A stretch of 64,000 nucleotides of DNA. It comes from Denitromonas ohlonensis. GTDB taxonomy: Bacteria; Pseudomonadota; Gammaproteobacteria; Burkholderiales; Rhodocyclaceae. A program made the position numbers and the translations under genes. Location of the stretch: positions 62,001 through 126,000 of the forward strand of contig NZ_VMNI01000020.1 in assembly GCF_007625205.1 (NCBI RefSeq), in the 5' to 3' direction. Positions 35,615 to 46,423 of the stretch are shown piece by piece. A model generated the notes under the pieces. The model was not told the DNA's origin. It ran no database searches and saw nothing but the letters and a program-made list of their open reading frames with translations. The stretch's first letter is position 1. The number at the start of each line of letters is the position of its first letter.

Positions 35615-37056
35615 GTCAGAACTTGCCGACCGTGCTGGTCGTGGATGACGAGGTGCGCTCGCAGGAGGCACTGCGCCGCACGCTGGAGGAGGACTTTACC
35701 GTGTTCACCGCAGCCTCCGCCGAGGCCGCGGCGGCGATCATGGCGCGCGAGTGGGTGCACATCGTGTTGTGCGACCAGCGCATGCCGGGCGCCTCGGGCG
35801 TGCAGTTTCTGACCGAGGTGCGCGAGAAGTGGCCGGACGCGGTGCGCATCATCATCTCCGGCTACACCGATTCGGAAGACATCATCACCGGCATCAACGA
35901 GGCCGGCATCTATCAATATCTGCTCAAGCCATGGCAGCCCGAGCAGTTGCTGCTGACGCTCAATGGCGCGGCCGAGATGTATCGCCTGCAAAGCGAGAAC
36001 CAGCGCCTGTCGCTGGATATGAAGGTGGCCGAGCCGGTGCTGCGCGAGCGCGTGGCGGGCAAGCGGGCGGCGGTGGCCGAGCGCTTTGCGGTGTCGGCCC
36101 TGCTACGCGCGCCCAACTCGCCGATGAACGCGGTGTGCACGCTGGTGGAGAAGGTCGCGCGGCTGGATGTGCCGGTGTTGCTGACCGGCGAGTCGGGCAC
36201 CGGCAAGGAGTTGCTGGCGCGTGGTTTGCATCTGGCCAGCCCGCGGGCCGAGGCGGCGTTCATCACCGAGAACTGCGGGGCGGTGCCGGACCAGCTACTT
36301 GAGTCGGAGCTGTTCGGTTACAAGCGCGGGGCGTTTACCGGCGCCTATGAAGATCGCGTGGGCTTGTTCAAGCAGGCCGATGGTGGCTCCATTTTTCTGG
36401 ATGAGATTGGCGAGACCACGCCAGCGTTTCAGGTGAAGCTGCTGCGTGTGCTGCAGGAGGGCGAGGTCCGCCCGGTGGGCGCACCGCGACCGCTGCCGGT
36501 GGATGCGCGTGTGGTGACGGCGACCAACCGCGACCTCGAAGCCGACATGCAGGCCGGGCGTTTTCGTGAAGACCTGTTCTACCGCCTCGCGGCGATCACC
36601 GTGTGGGTGCCGCCGCTGCGCGAGCGGGCCATGGACATCCCGCTCATCGCCAACGCCTTTGCGGCCGAATTGCGCAGCGTGGGCGGTGAGGCCTTTGCGC
36701 CGCTGGACAAGGAAGTGCTGGCTTGTCTGGCGGCCTATCGCTGGCCGGGCAATGTGCGCGAGCTGCGCAACGAGATCCTGCGCATGGCGGCGCTGTCGGA
36801 CGATGCGCGGCTGCGCGCGTCGGATCTGAGCCCGCGGGTGCTGCGCGCGGCCGAGGCCGATGACGAGGCAGAACTCAATCTGCTGGCCGGGATGGATGGC
36901 GATTTGAAAGCGCGGCTGGAGACGCTGGAGGCGCGCATCGTCAAGGAGAGCCTGATCCGCCATCGCTGGAACAAGACGCGCGCGGCGAAGGAACTGGGCC
37001 TGTCGCGGGTGGGGCTGCGCAACAAGCTGTCGCGCTACGGGCTGGAGAAAAGCTGA
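35611..37056 (+). CDS. hoxA/hupR: NtrC-type hydrogenase transcription activator
   Basis: A 481-aa sigma54 activator. Receiver domain with Asp55 ([10 protein letters not shown]) and Lys106 (LLKPW); AAA+ domain with Walker A GESGTGKE (193-200), the sigma54-contacting GAFTGA (240-245), Walker [12 protein letters not shown] and RPVGAPRP; C-terminal Fis-type helix-turn-helix ([20 protein letters not shown]). In relatives the unphosphorylated form activates hydrogenase promoters and HoxJ counteracts it without H2. Start overlaps hoxX by 4 bases. Its likely targets are the three sigma54 promoters in this window. Confidence 0.96.
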   Translation: MSQNLPTVLVVDDEVRSQEALRRTLEEDFTVFTAASAEAAAAIMAREWVHIVLCDQRMPGASGVQFLTEVREKWPDAVRIIISGYTDSEDIITGINEAGIYQYLLKPWQPEQLLLTLNGAAEMYRLQSENQRLSLDMKVAEPVLRERVAGKRAAVAERFAVSALLRAPNSPMNAVCTLVEKVARLDVPVLLTGESGTGKELLARGLHLASPRAEAAFITENCGAVPDQLLESELFGYKRGAFTGAYEDRVGLFKQADGGSIFLDEIGETTPAFQVKLLRVLQEGEVRPVGAPRPLPVDARVVTATNRDLEADMQAGRFREDLFYRLAAITVWVPPLRERAMDIPLIANAFAAELRSVGGEAFAPLDKEVLACLAAYRWPGNVRELRNEILRMAALSDDARLRASDLSPRVLRAAEADDEAELNLLAGMDGDLKARLETLEARIVKESLIRHRWNKTRAAKELGLSRVGLRNKLSRYGLEKS

Positions 37057-37134
37057 GGCGAGTCATGCCACCTGTGTAAGGATTTTGTGCCGCGCCGGGT
37101 CTAAGCTCCTGTTAACCCCAAAAGGAGACACCTC

Positions 37135-37587
37135 ATGACCCGTTTGCGCTTTCTCGCCCCGCTGTGCCTCGCCCTTGCCACCACCGCCGCCACCGCGGCC
37201 GATGGGCTGATCCAGATGAAGAGCCCGCACAGTGCGCGCCAGACCATGGACCGGCTGGAAAACATCGTCAAACAGAAGGGCATGAACGTGTTTGCCCGCA
37301 TCGATCACGCCGCCGGCGCGGCCAAGGTGGGCGCGACGCTGCGCGCCACCGAAGTGCTGATATTCGGTAATCCGAAAGGCGGCACGCCCTTCATGCAGTG
37401 CGCGCAGACTGCGGGCATTGATTTGCCGCTCAAGGCGCTGGTGTGGGAAGACGCCGATGGTCAGGTGTGGCTGGGTTACAACGATCCGGTGTGGATCGCC
37501 GCGCGACATCAGGCGGGCGAGTGCCCGGTGGTGCCGAACATTGCCAAGGCCTTGTCGGCGTTCTCGGCGGCCGCCACGGCGCCCTGA
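37135..37587 (+). CDS. Secreted DUF302 family protein
   Basis: A 150-aa protein with a cleavable signal peptide (RLRFLAPLCLALATTAATAA) and a DUF302 domain: ARQTMDRLENIVKQKGMNVF, IDHAAGAAKVG and LIFGNPKGGTPFMQ, ALVWEDADGQVWLGYNDP. The family is widespread and periplasmic or membrane-linked, of unknown function. AAAGGAG lies upstream. It follows hoxA by 78 bases on the same strand but has no known hydrogenase link. Confidence 0.88.
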   Translation: MTRLRFLAPLCLALATTAATAADGLIQMKSPHSARQTMDRLENIVKQKGMNVFARIDHAAGAAKVGATLRATEVLIFGNPKGGTPFMQCAQTAGIDLPLKALVWEDADGQVWLGYNDPVWIAARHQAGECPVVPNIAKALSAFSAAATAP

Positions 37588-37600
37588 GTGGTGGCGCGGG

Positions 37601-38842
<1,242 letters not shown>

Positions 38843-38908
38843 GGGCAGGATCCTGCAAGAAAAATCAGTGGGGAGTATGCCGGATAGATCGCCGGGGCGG
38901 GCGTGGGC

Positions 38909-38938
38909 AAATAAAAACGGGCAGCCTGGGCTGCCCGT
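38909..38938 (-). terminator. Rho-independent terminator of pit
   Basis: On the minus strand ACGGGCAG and CTGCCCGT pair over a 6-base loop and are followed by TTTTTATTTG. It ends the pit transcript before the antiporter gene. Confidence 0.88.
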
Positions 38939-38958
38939 GGTGCGCAATGCGGGGTGGC

Positions 38959-40545
38959 TCAGGGCGTCATCATGCCGCGGATCATGAAGAACAACATGGC
39001 GGCCATGAGGGCCGAAGCCGGCACGGTAATCACCCAGGCGGCGGCAATGCGCTTGAGCTGCGAGCGCTTGACCAGTTCCTGGCGATAGACGCGCTTCAAG
39101 GCCTTGCGCTCTTGCTTGGAGAAGTGCGCCGGGTCGAGGTGGGCCTTGGCCTGCTCTTTGAGTGCGGTCAGCATCTGGCCTTTTTCGGCCACTGGCGCGG
39201 CGTTGAACTTGACCATGAAGGCGTCGATCGCGCCCTGGTCGTCTTCGGGGTGGTGCGCCTTGATCTCGTCTTCGATGCGCGCATATTTGTTCTTGATCCA
39301 CTCGCGCAGGAAGCCGACGCCAAACACGCCGCCAACGGCGATGTGGGTCGAGCTGACCGGCAGGCCCAGCTGGCTGGCGATGATCACGGTGATGGTCGCC
39401 GCCATGGCAATACAGTAGGCGCGCATCTGATCGAGTTCGGTAATTTCAGAGCCGACGGTGCGAATCACCTTGGGACCGTACAGCGCCAGGCCCAGTGCGA
39501 TGCCGACGGCGCCGACCATCATCACCCACAGCGGAATGGTCGCCTTGGCCTGAACCTGACCGGTCGCGCTGCCCAGCACATCGACAATCGCGGCCAGCGG
39601 GCCAACCGCGTTGGCCACGTCGTTGGAGCCGTGTGCAAACGAGAGCAAGGCGGCGGCAAAGATCAGCGGCACCGTAAACAACTGCTTGATGCCGGCCTTG
39701 TCGTTGGTGAGTTTGTCGGCTTGGCGTGCGATGACCGGACGCAGGACGAAGAAGCTCAGCACCGCGGTCGCGCCGCCAATGAGAATGCCCTGGCCGAAGC
39801 TCAGCTTGACGATGGCCTTGACGCCCTTGAGCAGCAGATAGGAGGTCGTCGCCCACACCATCAGCGCCAGCAACACCGGCACCCAGCGTTTGGCCGCGGC
39901 GCGCATGTCGGTGTGGTAGGTCACGCTGTGTTTCACGAAGTACAAGAAGCCGGCCGCCACCAGACCGCCCATCACCGGCGAGATCACCCAGCTGGCGACG
40001 ATGCCGCCGACCGTGCCCCAGTTGGCGATACCGAATCCGGCCGAAGCGATACCCGCGCCGAGCACCGCGCCGACGATGGAGTGCGTGGTCGATACCGGTG
40101 CGCCGACTGCGGTGGCGATGTTCAGCCAAAGCGCGCCGGCCAGCAGCGCGGCCAGCATCACCCACACGAAGGCCTGGCCGCTGGGCAGCTGGCTGGCGTC
40201 GATGATGCCCTTGCGGATGGTGCCAACCACCTCGCCGCCGGCGATCAGCGCGCCGGCCGCTTCAAACACCGCCGCGATGACCAGCGCCAGGCCCAGGCTC
40301 ATTGCCTTGGAGCCCACCGCGGGCCCGACGTTGTTGGCCACATCGTTGGCGCCGATGTTCATGGCCATGTAGCCGCCGACCACCGCGGCGACCACCAGCA
40401 TCACATTGACCTCGCCACCGACGCCGCGCGTGGCCGCAAACAGGATCACCCCGACGATGAACAACAATCCCATGCCGAGCCGGAACAGTTCGCCGCTGCC
40501 GCGTTGGGTGGCGCGCTCGAGTTCGCTGATATGTTTGAGTTCCAC
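38959..40545 (-). CDS. pit: PiT family inorganic phosphate transporter
   Basis: A low-affinity phosphate (metal-phosphate) symporter with the duplicated PiT signatures GANDVANNVGPAVGSKA and GSNDVANAVGPLAA, plus APVSTTHSIVGAVLG and LPVSSTHIAVGGVFG. It has a longer than usual cytoplasmic loop and C-terminal region. The GTG start at 40545 gives 528 aa beginning MELKHISELERATQ; a GTG at 40599 would add 18 residues. Neither has a strong ribosome site. Stands between hoxA and hoxB without functional link. Confidence 0.94.
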   Translation of the reverse strand: MELKHISELERATQRGSGELFRLGMGLLFIVGVILFAATRGVGGEVNVMLVVAAVVGGYMAMNIGANDVANNVGPAVGSKAMSLGLALVIAAVFEAAGALIAGGEVVGTIRKGIIDASQLPSGQAFVWVMLAALLAGALWLNIATAVGAPVSTTHSIVGAVLGAGIASAGFGIANWGTVGGIVASWVISPVMGGLVAAGFLYFVKHSVTYHTDMRAAAKRWVPVLLALMVWATTSYLLLKGVKAIVKLSFGQGILIGGATAVLSFFVLRPVIARQADKLTNDKAGIKQLFTVPLIFAAALLSFAHGSNDVANAVGPLAAIVDVLGSATGQVQAKATIPLWVMMVGAVGIALGLALYGPKVIRTVGSEITELDQMRAYCIAMAATITVIIASQLGLPVSSTHIAVGGVFGVGFLREWIKNKYARIEDEIKAHHPEDDQGAIDAFMVKFNAAPVAEKGQMLTALKEQAKAHLDPAHFSKQERKALKRVYRQELVKRSQLKRIAAAWVITVPASALMAAMLFFMIRGMMTP

Positions 40546-40771
40546 GAGGCTTTCGCTTGCTTGAAAAAAACGAATTGTTTCAGATTTATGAGGCGTCACA
40601 AAGGCGGATTACACAATTTTTTCAAGGATCTGACCTTTGGTCGGCTTGTCATGGCGTGAGCGCGCGCTGATCTGGGGCAAAGCCCGTGCGCGCGAAAGCC
40701 GGTAACCTGTGGCCCTTGCACCGTGCACGAGCGCAATCGTGCGCACGCGATTCAATTTCAGAGGACCCCCC

Positions 40772-41056
40772 ATGGCATGGGAAATGGCGTTTCCGATCGT
40801 ACTGATCCTGACCTTGTTCATCTCCGCATTCATTGTGTTGACCAAGCATCAGGCACACATGAAGGCCCAGCGCAATCTGCCAGATCGGTCCGATTATCTG
40901 GCGGCGGTGGGTGATGACCGTGCTTGCAAGAAGTGCGGTGCCACCGAAACCGCCGAGCACGGCTTGAATGGCCGCGAAGACAATGTGCGCATTGTCACCT
41001 GCGCCAGTTGCCAGGCCTTGCTCTATCAATTCAAGCGCGAGCAGGCGGCCGACTAA
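40772..41056 (+). CDS. Small membrane protein with zinc ribbon
   Basis: A 94-aa protein with one N-terminal membrane span (AFPIVLILTLFISAFIVL), a basic linker and a zinc-ribbon-like pair CKKCGATE ... CASCQALLYQF. AGGA lies upstream of the chosen ATG; an upstream in-frame ATG would add 21 residues without hydrophobic character. No family recognised. It precedes hoxB by 37 bases on the same strand and may be transcribed with the regulatory hydrogenase; a role there is speculative. Confidence 0.7.
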   Translation: MAWEMAFPIVLILTLFISAFIVLTKHQAHMKAQRNLPDRSDYLAAVGDDRACKKCGATETAEHGLNGREDNVRIVTCASCQALLYQFKREQAAD

Positions 41057-41093
41057 GGCTGTCCGGCCCTCTGCCCTGTGATTCAATAGCGCC

Positions 41094-42089
41094 ATGAACG
41101 TGCTCTGGCTCCAATCCGGCGGCTGTGGTGGGTGCACCATGTCCTTGCTGTGCGCCGATACCCCCAACCTGATGGCCACGCTGGCCGATGGCGGGATCGA
41201 GTTGCTGTGGCATCCGAGTTTGTCGGAGGCCAGCGGGGCCGAGGTCATCGCCTTGCTTGAAGCCTGCGAGGCAGGGCGGCAGCGGCTCGATGTGTTGTGT
41301 GTGGAGGGCGCCTTGCTGCGCGGCCCGAAAGGCACGGGACGGTTCCACATGCTGGCCGGCACCGGCCGGCCGATGATCGACTGGGTGCAGTCGCTGGCCT
41401 CGCGTGCGCATCACACCGTTGCGGTGGGCACCTGCGCGGCTTTTGGCGGCGTGACCGCGGCGGCGTTCAATCCCACCGATGCCTGCGGCCTGCAATACGA
41501 CGGCGATGCCACTGGTGGCTTGCTGGGGGCAGACTACCGCAGTGGTAGCGGCCTGCCGGTGATCAATGTTGCCGGCTGCCCGACCCATCCCGGCTGGGTG
41601 CTCGACACCTTGCTGGCGCTGGTCATGGACGAGGTCAGTGCGCACAGCCTGGACGCCATCGGCCGCCCACGCTTCTATGCCGACCACCTCGTGCATCACG
41701 GCTGCTCGCGCAACGAGTTCTATGAATTCAAGGCCAGCGCCGAGAAGCCCTCCGACCTCGGTTGCCTGATGGAGCACATGGGGTGCAAGGGCACGCAAGC
41801 CCATGCCGACTGCAATATGCGGCCATGGAACGGGCAGGGCTCGTGCACCAACGGCGGTTACGCCTGCATCAGCTGTACCGAACCGGGCTTTGAAGAACCC
41901 GGCCATCCGTTTTCGCAGACGCCCAAGGTCGGCGGCATTCCGATCGGCCTGCCTACCGACATGCCCAAGGCGTGGTTCGTGGCGCTGGCTGCGCTGTCCA
42001 AGTCGGCCACGCCGCGCCGGGTGCGTGCCAACGCGACGGCGGATCATACCGTGGTGACGCCGGCCATTCGCCGGACGGGACGCAAATGA
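41094..42089 (+). CDS. hoxB/hupU: Regulatory (H2-sensing) [NiFe] hydrogenase small subunit
   Basis: A 331-aa small subunit without any Tat signal or C-terminal membrane helix, as expected for the cytoplasmic H2 sensor. Proximal cluster: QSGGCGGCTMS (no supernumerary cysteine of the O2-tolerant type), VAVGTCAAFGG and NVAGCPTHPG. Medial and distal ligands: HHGCSRNEFYEF, MGCKGTQAHADCN and YACISCTEPGF. With HoxC it reports H2 to HoxJ. The stop overlaps hoxC (ATGA). Confidence 0.97.
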   Translation: MNVLWLQSGGCGGCTMSLLCADTPNLMATLADGGIELLWHPSLSEASGAEVIALLEACEAGRQRLDVLCVEGALLRGPKGTGRFHMLAGTGRPMIDWVQSLASRAHHTVAVGTCAAFGGVTAAAFNPTDACGLQYDGDATGGLLGADYRSGSGLPVINVAGCPTHPGWVLDTLLALVMDEVSAHSLDAIGRPRFYADHLVHHGCSRNEFYEFKASAEKPSDLGCLMEHMGCKGTQAHADCNMRPWNGQGSCTNGGYACISCTEPGFEEPGHPFSQTPKVGGIPIGLPTDMPKAWFVALAALSKSATPRRVRANATADHTVVTPAIRRTGRK

Positions 42090-43543
42090 GCCGGCAAGTG
42101 CTGGGGCCCTTCAATCGGGTCGAGGGCGATCTGGAAGTCACGCTGGCGCAGGTCGATGGCCGGGTCAGCGCGGCCTGGGTCAATTCACCGCTGTATCGTG
42201 GTTTCGAGCAGATCCTGCAAGGCAAGGCGCCCATGGATGCGCTGACCCTGGTGCCGCGCATCTGCGGCATCTGCTCGGTGTCGCAGTCGGCCGCCTCGGC
42301 CGCGGCGCTGGCGGATCTGGCCGGGGTCGCGCCGCCGCCCAACGGCGCGCGGGCCAACAACCTGATGCTGTCGGCCGAGAACATGGCGGATCACTTCACC
42401 CATTTCTACCTCTTTTTCATGCCCGACTTTGCGCGCGACGCCTATGCCGGCACGCCCGGTTTCGACGCTGTGCGTGCCCGCTTCAAGGCGGTCGAAGGCT
42501 CGGCGGCGGCCGAGGCGCTGCCGGCGCGCGCGCGCTTTCTGCAATTGATGGGCACGCTGGCCGGCAAGTGGCCGCATACGCTGAGCCTGCAGCCGGGCGG
42601 TTCGGCGCGGGCGATTCTGCCGGCCGAGCGGGTGCGCCTGCTGAGCCTGCTGCGCGAGTTCCGTGGCTGGATGGAGCGGCATCTGTTTGGCGATTCGCTG
42701 GAGGCGGTGTCGGCGCTCGATTCAGCAGATGCGCTGTGGACATGGTTTGACGCCAAGGGGCCGGCGCGGGGTGATCTGGCGCGCTTTCTCGAGGTCTCAA
42801 AAACGCTGGGACTGGACCGCCTCGGTCGCGCGCCCGAGCGGTATCTGAGTTTTGGCAATTACCCCATCGATGGCGCCCGCCGTTTTGCGCCGGGCATCTG
42901 GGACAGCGCGGTGGGCGCCGTCCACCCGCTCGATACGCGCGATATCGTCGAAGACATCTCCCACGCCTGGCTGGCCGGTTCGGCCGACAAGCATCATCCG
43001 CTGGTGGGCGAGACCCATCCGGATGCCGACAAGGCCGACGCCTACTCGTGGTGCAAGGCGCCGCGCTGGCGCGACAAGGTGGTCCAGTGCGGCGCGCTGG
43101 CGCGGCAAGTGGTCGACGGCCATCCGCTGGCGCGCGATCTGGTCGCGCAGGGCGGCGGCACGGTGATGAGCCGGGTGGTCGGGCGCATGCTCGAAATCGC
43201 GCGGGTGCTGCCAATGATGGAAGCCTGGGTGCGCGAACTGGTGCCGGGCGATCCGTTCTGTGTCGAACTCGAGTTGCCCGATCAGGGCGTCGGTGTCGGC
43301 CTGGTCGAGGCGGCCCGCGGCGCGCTCGGGCACTGGCTGGTGGTGCGCAATGGGCACATCCAGAACTATCAGATCATCGCGCCGACGACCTGGAATTTCT
43401 CCCCGCGTGACGCGGCCGGCACACCGGGCGCGCTCGAGCAGGCCCTGGTCGGCACGCCCGTGGGCGATGGCGCCGGCATGCCGCTGGCGGTGCAGCATGT
43501 GGTGCGTTCTTTCGACCCGTGCATGGTGTGCACGGTGCATTGA
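42086..43543 (+). CDS. hoxC/hupV: Regulatory (H2-sensing) [NiFe] hydrogenase large subunit
   Basis: A 485-aa catalytic-type subunit of the H2 sensor. Nickel ligands Cys60 and Cys63 (RICGICSVSQ) and the C-terminal DPCMVCTVH, which is the natural end: no protease-cleaved tail, as in known regulatory hydrogenases. Ile62 and Phe110 occur at the positions that narrow the gas channel and give O2 insensitivity in the Ralstonia sensor. Coupled to hoxB by overlap; hoxJ follows after 16 bases. Confidence 0.97.
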   Translation: MSRQVLGPFNRVEGDLEVTLAQVDGRVSAAWVNSPLYRGFEQILQGKAPMDALTLVPRICGICSVSQSAASAAALADLAGVAPPPNGARANNLMLSAENMADHFTHFYLFFMPDFARDAYAGTPGFDAVRARFKAVEGSAAAEALPARARFLQLMGTLAGKWPHTLSLQPGGSARAILPAERVRLLSLLREFRGWMERHLFGDSLEAVSALDSADALWTWFDAKGPARGDLARFLEVSKTLGLDRLGRAPERYLSFGNYPIDGARRFAPGIWDSAVGAVHPLDTRDIVEDISHAWLAGSADKHHPLVGETHPDADKADAYSWCKAPRWRDKVVQCGALARQVVDGHPLARDLVAQGGGTVMSRVVGRMLEIARVLPMMEAWVRELVPGDPFCVELELPDQGVGVGLVEAARGALGHWLVVRNGHIQNYQIIAPTTWNFSPRDAAGTPGALEQALVGTPVGDGAGMPLAVQHVVRSFDPCMVCTVH

Positions 43544-43559
43544 CGCAGGGGATCAACAC

Positions 43560-44930
43560 ATGGCAAAACCCGGCGACAAGGACCACGATGTTGGCCAGAC
43601 CGGCCACCCTGGCGAGCTGGTTGGCGTGGGCGAGGATGTGTGGATGGACGTCATCCACAAGATGGACGAGGTCTATTCCGACCTGCTGCAGTACGAGGTG
43701 GCGCTCGAAGAGAAGAACGCCAAGCTCGAGGAGTCGCAGCAGTTCATTCTGTCGGTGCTCACCGCGATGTCGGACATCCTGGTGGTGTGCGGGCGTGATG
43801 GCGCCATCGAAGATGTGAACCCCTCGCTCGAGGTGATTACCGGCAAGAGCGCCGAATCGCTGCGCGGCAGCGCCATCTACGATTTGTTTGTCGGCGACGA
43901 TGCCCGCGACAAGGCGCGCCAGTTGCTGACGGTGTTCGGTGAGCGCGAGGTGCACGACTGTGAACTGCAACTGCGGGCGCACGACGGCTCGGCGGTGCCG
44001 GTGTCATTCAACTGCACGCCGCGTTTCAACGCCGTCGGCAAATCGATGGGCATGGTCGTCACCGGTCGGCCGGTGGGCGAGTTGCGCAAGGCGTATCAGG
44101 CGCTGCGTCAGGCGCATGACGACCTCAAACGCACCCAGCAGCAATTGCTGCATTCCGAAAAAATGGCCTCGCTCGGTCGCCTGGTGGCGGGCGTGGCGCA
44201 CGAGCTGAACAACCCGATCAGCTTCATCCTGGGCAACGTGCATGCGCTGCGTCGCTACGCCAACCGGCTGGAGACCTATCTGGGTGCCGTGCATGCCGGC
44301 GAGTCGCCCGAGCAGCTGGCCGAGCAGCGGGCGCGTCTGCGGATCGACCGCATTCTGGCCGATCTCGATCCGCTGATCGAGGGCACCATCGAAGGCGCGG
44401 AGCGCACGCGGCAGATCGTCGATGGGCTCAAGCGCTTTTCCGCCATCGATCGGGACGAGCAGCAGCAGTTCGACCTGGCCGAGGTGGTCGAGCGCGCGGT
44501 GCGCTGGGTGAGCCAGGCCGCGCGCAAGGATTTCAAGGTGCGGCTGGACATCCCCGCGCCGCTGATGATGATCGGCTCGGCCGGCCAGATGCAGCAGGTG
44601 ATGATGAATCTGGTGCAGAACGCCTGGGATGCGACCAGCACGCTCGGCCAGCCGACCCTGCAGATTTCGGCGGAGGTGGACGTCGCCTCAGCTCAGGTGT
44701 GCCTGCGTTTCGAGGACAACGGGCCGGGCATCGACCCGGCCAATCTGGCGCAGGTGTTCGACCCGTTCTTTACCACCAAGCCGGTGGGGCAGGGCACGGG
44801 CCTGGGGCTGGCGATCAGCTACGGCATCATCGAGCGCCACGGCGGACGCTTGTCGGCGGCCAACGCGAGCGCTGGCGGGGCGGTGTTTACCGCCTGCCTG
44901 CCGCTGGCGCCGCTTACTCCAGCGTGCTGA
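43560..44930 (+). CDS. hoxJ/hupT: H2-signalling sensor histidine kinase
   Basis: A 456-aa soluble kinase. A short N-terminal region (1-50) leads to a coiled-coil, a PAS domain (about 62-170; VLTAMSDILVVCGRDGAIED), a helical linker and the kinase core: H-box with His214 (GVAHELNNPISFI), N-box MMNLVQNAWDAT, and ATP lid blocks DNGPGIDP, FFTTKPVGQGTGLGLAI. No membrane span. In relatives it forms a complex with HoxBC through the PAS region and modulates HoxA. Its 3' end overlaps the convergent cytochrome c4 gene by 17 bases. Confidence 0.95.
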   Translation: MAKPGDKDHDVGQTGHPGELVGVGEDVWMDVIHKMDEVYSDLLQYEVALEEKNAKLEESQQFILSVLTAMSDILVVCGRDGAIEDVNPSLEVITGKSAESLRGSAIYDLFVGDDARDKARQLLTVFGEREVHDCELQLRAHDGSAVPVSFNCTPRFNAVGKSMGMVVTGRPVGELRKAYQALRQAHDDLKRTQQQLLHSEKMASLGRLVAGVAHELNNPISFILGNVHALRRYANRLETYLGAVHAGESPEQLAEQRARLRIDRILADLDPLIEGTIEGAERTRQIVDGLKRFSAIDRDEQQQFDLAEVVERAVRWVSQAARKDFKVRLDIPAPLMMIGSAGQMQQVMMNLVQNAWDATSTLGQPTLQISAEVDVASAQVCLRFEDNGPGIDPANLAQVFDPFFTTKPVGQGTGLGLAISYGIIERHGGRLSAANASAGGAVFTACLPLAPLTPAC

Positions 44931-45531
44931 TATACACCGACACCGCCTTGGTTTCGAGCTCGGTGAGCTTGGAGGCAATGGTGTGCATGATCGCGTTGTC
45001 GTTGGTTCGCGCGCGGCTGTTGAAGGACTCCAGCTGGGTCTCCAGATAGCGCGCGTTCTGCCCGGCCAGGCGCGGCAACTTGTCGGTGCCGTAGCCTTTC
45101 TCGCCGTGGCAGGACGAACAGGCGGCGACGCCGGAGTATTCATTGCCGCGATCAAAAATGAATTTGCCCACGGCGTTCAGGCCTTCGTCGAGCGCGCGTC
45201 GTGAGCGGGCGGGCTTTTTCTCGAAATACACGCCAAGGGCGAGCATGTCGTCGGCGGTGAGGCCGGCCACCATGCTGCCCATGGTGTCGCTCGCGCGTTT
45301 TCCGCTCTGGAAGTCGGCCAGCTGTTTGGCGATGTACTGGTAGTGCTGGCCGGCCAGCTTGGGGTGGTTGACGGTCGAGCTCTCGCCGTCCATGCCGTGA
45401 CAGAGCGAGCAACGCTCGGCCACAATCTGAGTGGCGCGGGTCAGGTCGACGTCTGGCAGATCGGCGGCCTGGACGAGGGCGGCCGGGGCGAGCAGTCCGG
45501 CCAGAATGAGCGCATGGTGAAGCGTCGGCAT
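44914..45531 (-). CDS. Di-heme cytochrome c4
   Basis: A 205-aa periplasmic cytochrome with a signal peptide (ALILAGLLAPAALVQA) and two class I heme domains: CSLCHGMDGES and CSSCHGEKGYG, with Met ligands in DTMGSMVAGL and NAIMHTIASKL. Cytochrome c4 feeds electrons from bc1 to terminal oxidases. It is convergent with hoxJ; location near a hydrogenase is probably incidental, though both join the respiratory chain. Confidence 0.93.
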   Translation of the reverse strand: MPTLHHALILAGLLAPAALVQAADLPDVDLTRATQIVAERCSLCHGMDGESSTVNHPKLAGQHYQYIAKQLADFQSGKRASDTMGSMVAGLTADDMLALGVYFEKKPARSRRALDEGLNAVGKFIFDRGNEYSGVAACSSCHGEKGYGTDKLPRLAGQNARYLETQLESFNSRARTNDNAIMHTIASKLTELETKAVSVYISTLE

Positions 45532-45761
45532 ACGAGGTCTCCTGACGACGGTTGAGTTTCGCCTGGCAAATGCGGTGCAATGCGTTTTGGCGGTGTCAGC
45601 CGGGAGCGTATCAGACTCGCCGCGATGCTTGCAGCCGGGGTGTTGGGGCTGCGCCGGGGGTGGTTACACAGTATTCGCCAAGCGGCCGACGCTGGGAGCG
45701 CGCTTGCCGGATGCCGGGTCTGTGACCGGCGCAAACGCTTGATTTCGTGATGGGCCGTGTC

Positions 45762-45776
45762 TGGCACGCATCTTGA
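45762..45776 (+). promoter_or_regulatory. Sigma54 (-24/-12) promoter of hupE
   Basis: TGGCACGCATCTTGA keeps the perfect TGGCACG block and TTG at exact spacing; only the last base departs from TTGC. It is 51 bases before hupE. Third member of the RpoN promoter set, and very close in sequence to the hupS promoter. Confidence 0.8.
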
Positions 45777-45826
45777 TTCGGTATCACGACGTTTTTCGTT
45801 AACTTGGTTTTCTCTGGAGGTGTGTC

Positions 45827-46402
45827 ATGGCGACATCGCGTGTTCTTCTCGCTCTCGTGCTGGCCGGTGGTGCCGGGTCGGCCATGGCGCATGGCGGGCA
45901 TGCCGGCGGGCATTTCGCGGCGGGCCTGGCGCACCCCTTTGGCGGTGTGGATCACCTGCTGGCGATGCTGGCGGTGGGTGTTTATGCGACCCGTCAGTCC
46001 GGCCGCGCGCGCTGGGGGCTGCCGCTGGGGTTCGTCGTGGCGATGCTGTGCGGCGCGGGGCTTGCCGCGCTGGGCGTGGTGCTGCCGGCGGTTGAAGGTG
46101 GCATTGGGGTGTCGGTGCTGGTGATGGGCCTGTTGATCGCGCTGGCCGTCAAATTACCGGTGTCGGTGGCGCTGCCTCTGGTGGGGGTGTTCGCGTTGTT
46201 CCATGGCTACGCACACGTGGCCGACATGGGTGGCGCGAGTTTGCTGAGCTATGTCGTCGGATTCGTCGTGGCCACGGCCGTGTTGCACGGCGCGGGCTAT
46301 GCGCTCGGTGGCTGGATGCCGGCGTCGCGTGTCGCGATGGCCGTCAAGCGCGTGCTGGGCGGAGTGATGGCGGGGGTTGGGCTGGTCTTGCTTGGCACCT
46401 GA
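45827..46402 (+). CDS. hupE: HupE/UreJ family nickel transporter
   Basis: A 191-aa membrane protein with a signal-like first helix, a His-rich mature N-terminus (AHGGHAGGHFAAG) and the family signature LAHPFGGVDHLLAMLAVGVY, plus FALFHGYAHVADM. Six spans. HupE proteins bring Ni2+ across the membrane for hydrogenase or urease. No urease genes are in the window, and a sigma54 promoter precedes it, so it serves the hydrogenase. A terminator follows. Confidence 0.93.
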   Translation: MATSRVLLALVLAGGAGSAMAHGGHAGGHFAAGLAHPFGGVDHLLAMLAVGVYATRQSGRARWGLPLGFVVAMLCGAGLAALGVVLPAVEGGIGVSVLVMGLLIALAVKLPVSVALPLVGVFALFHGYAHVADMGGASLLSYVVGFVVATAVLHGAGYALGGWMPASRVAMAVKRVLGGVMAGVGLVLLGT

Positions 46403-46423
46403 GCCCTTGGGGGTACATAAATG

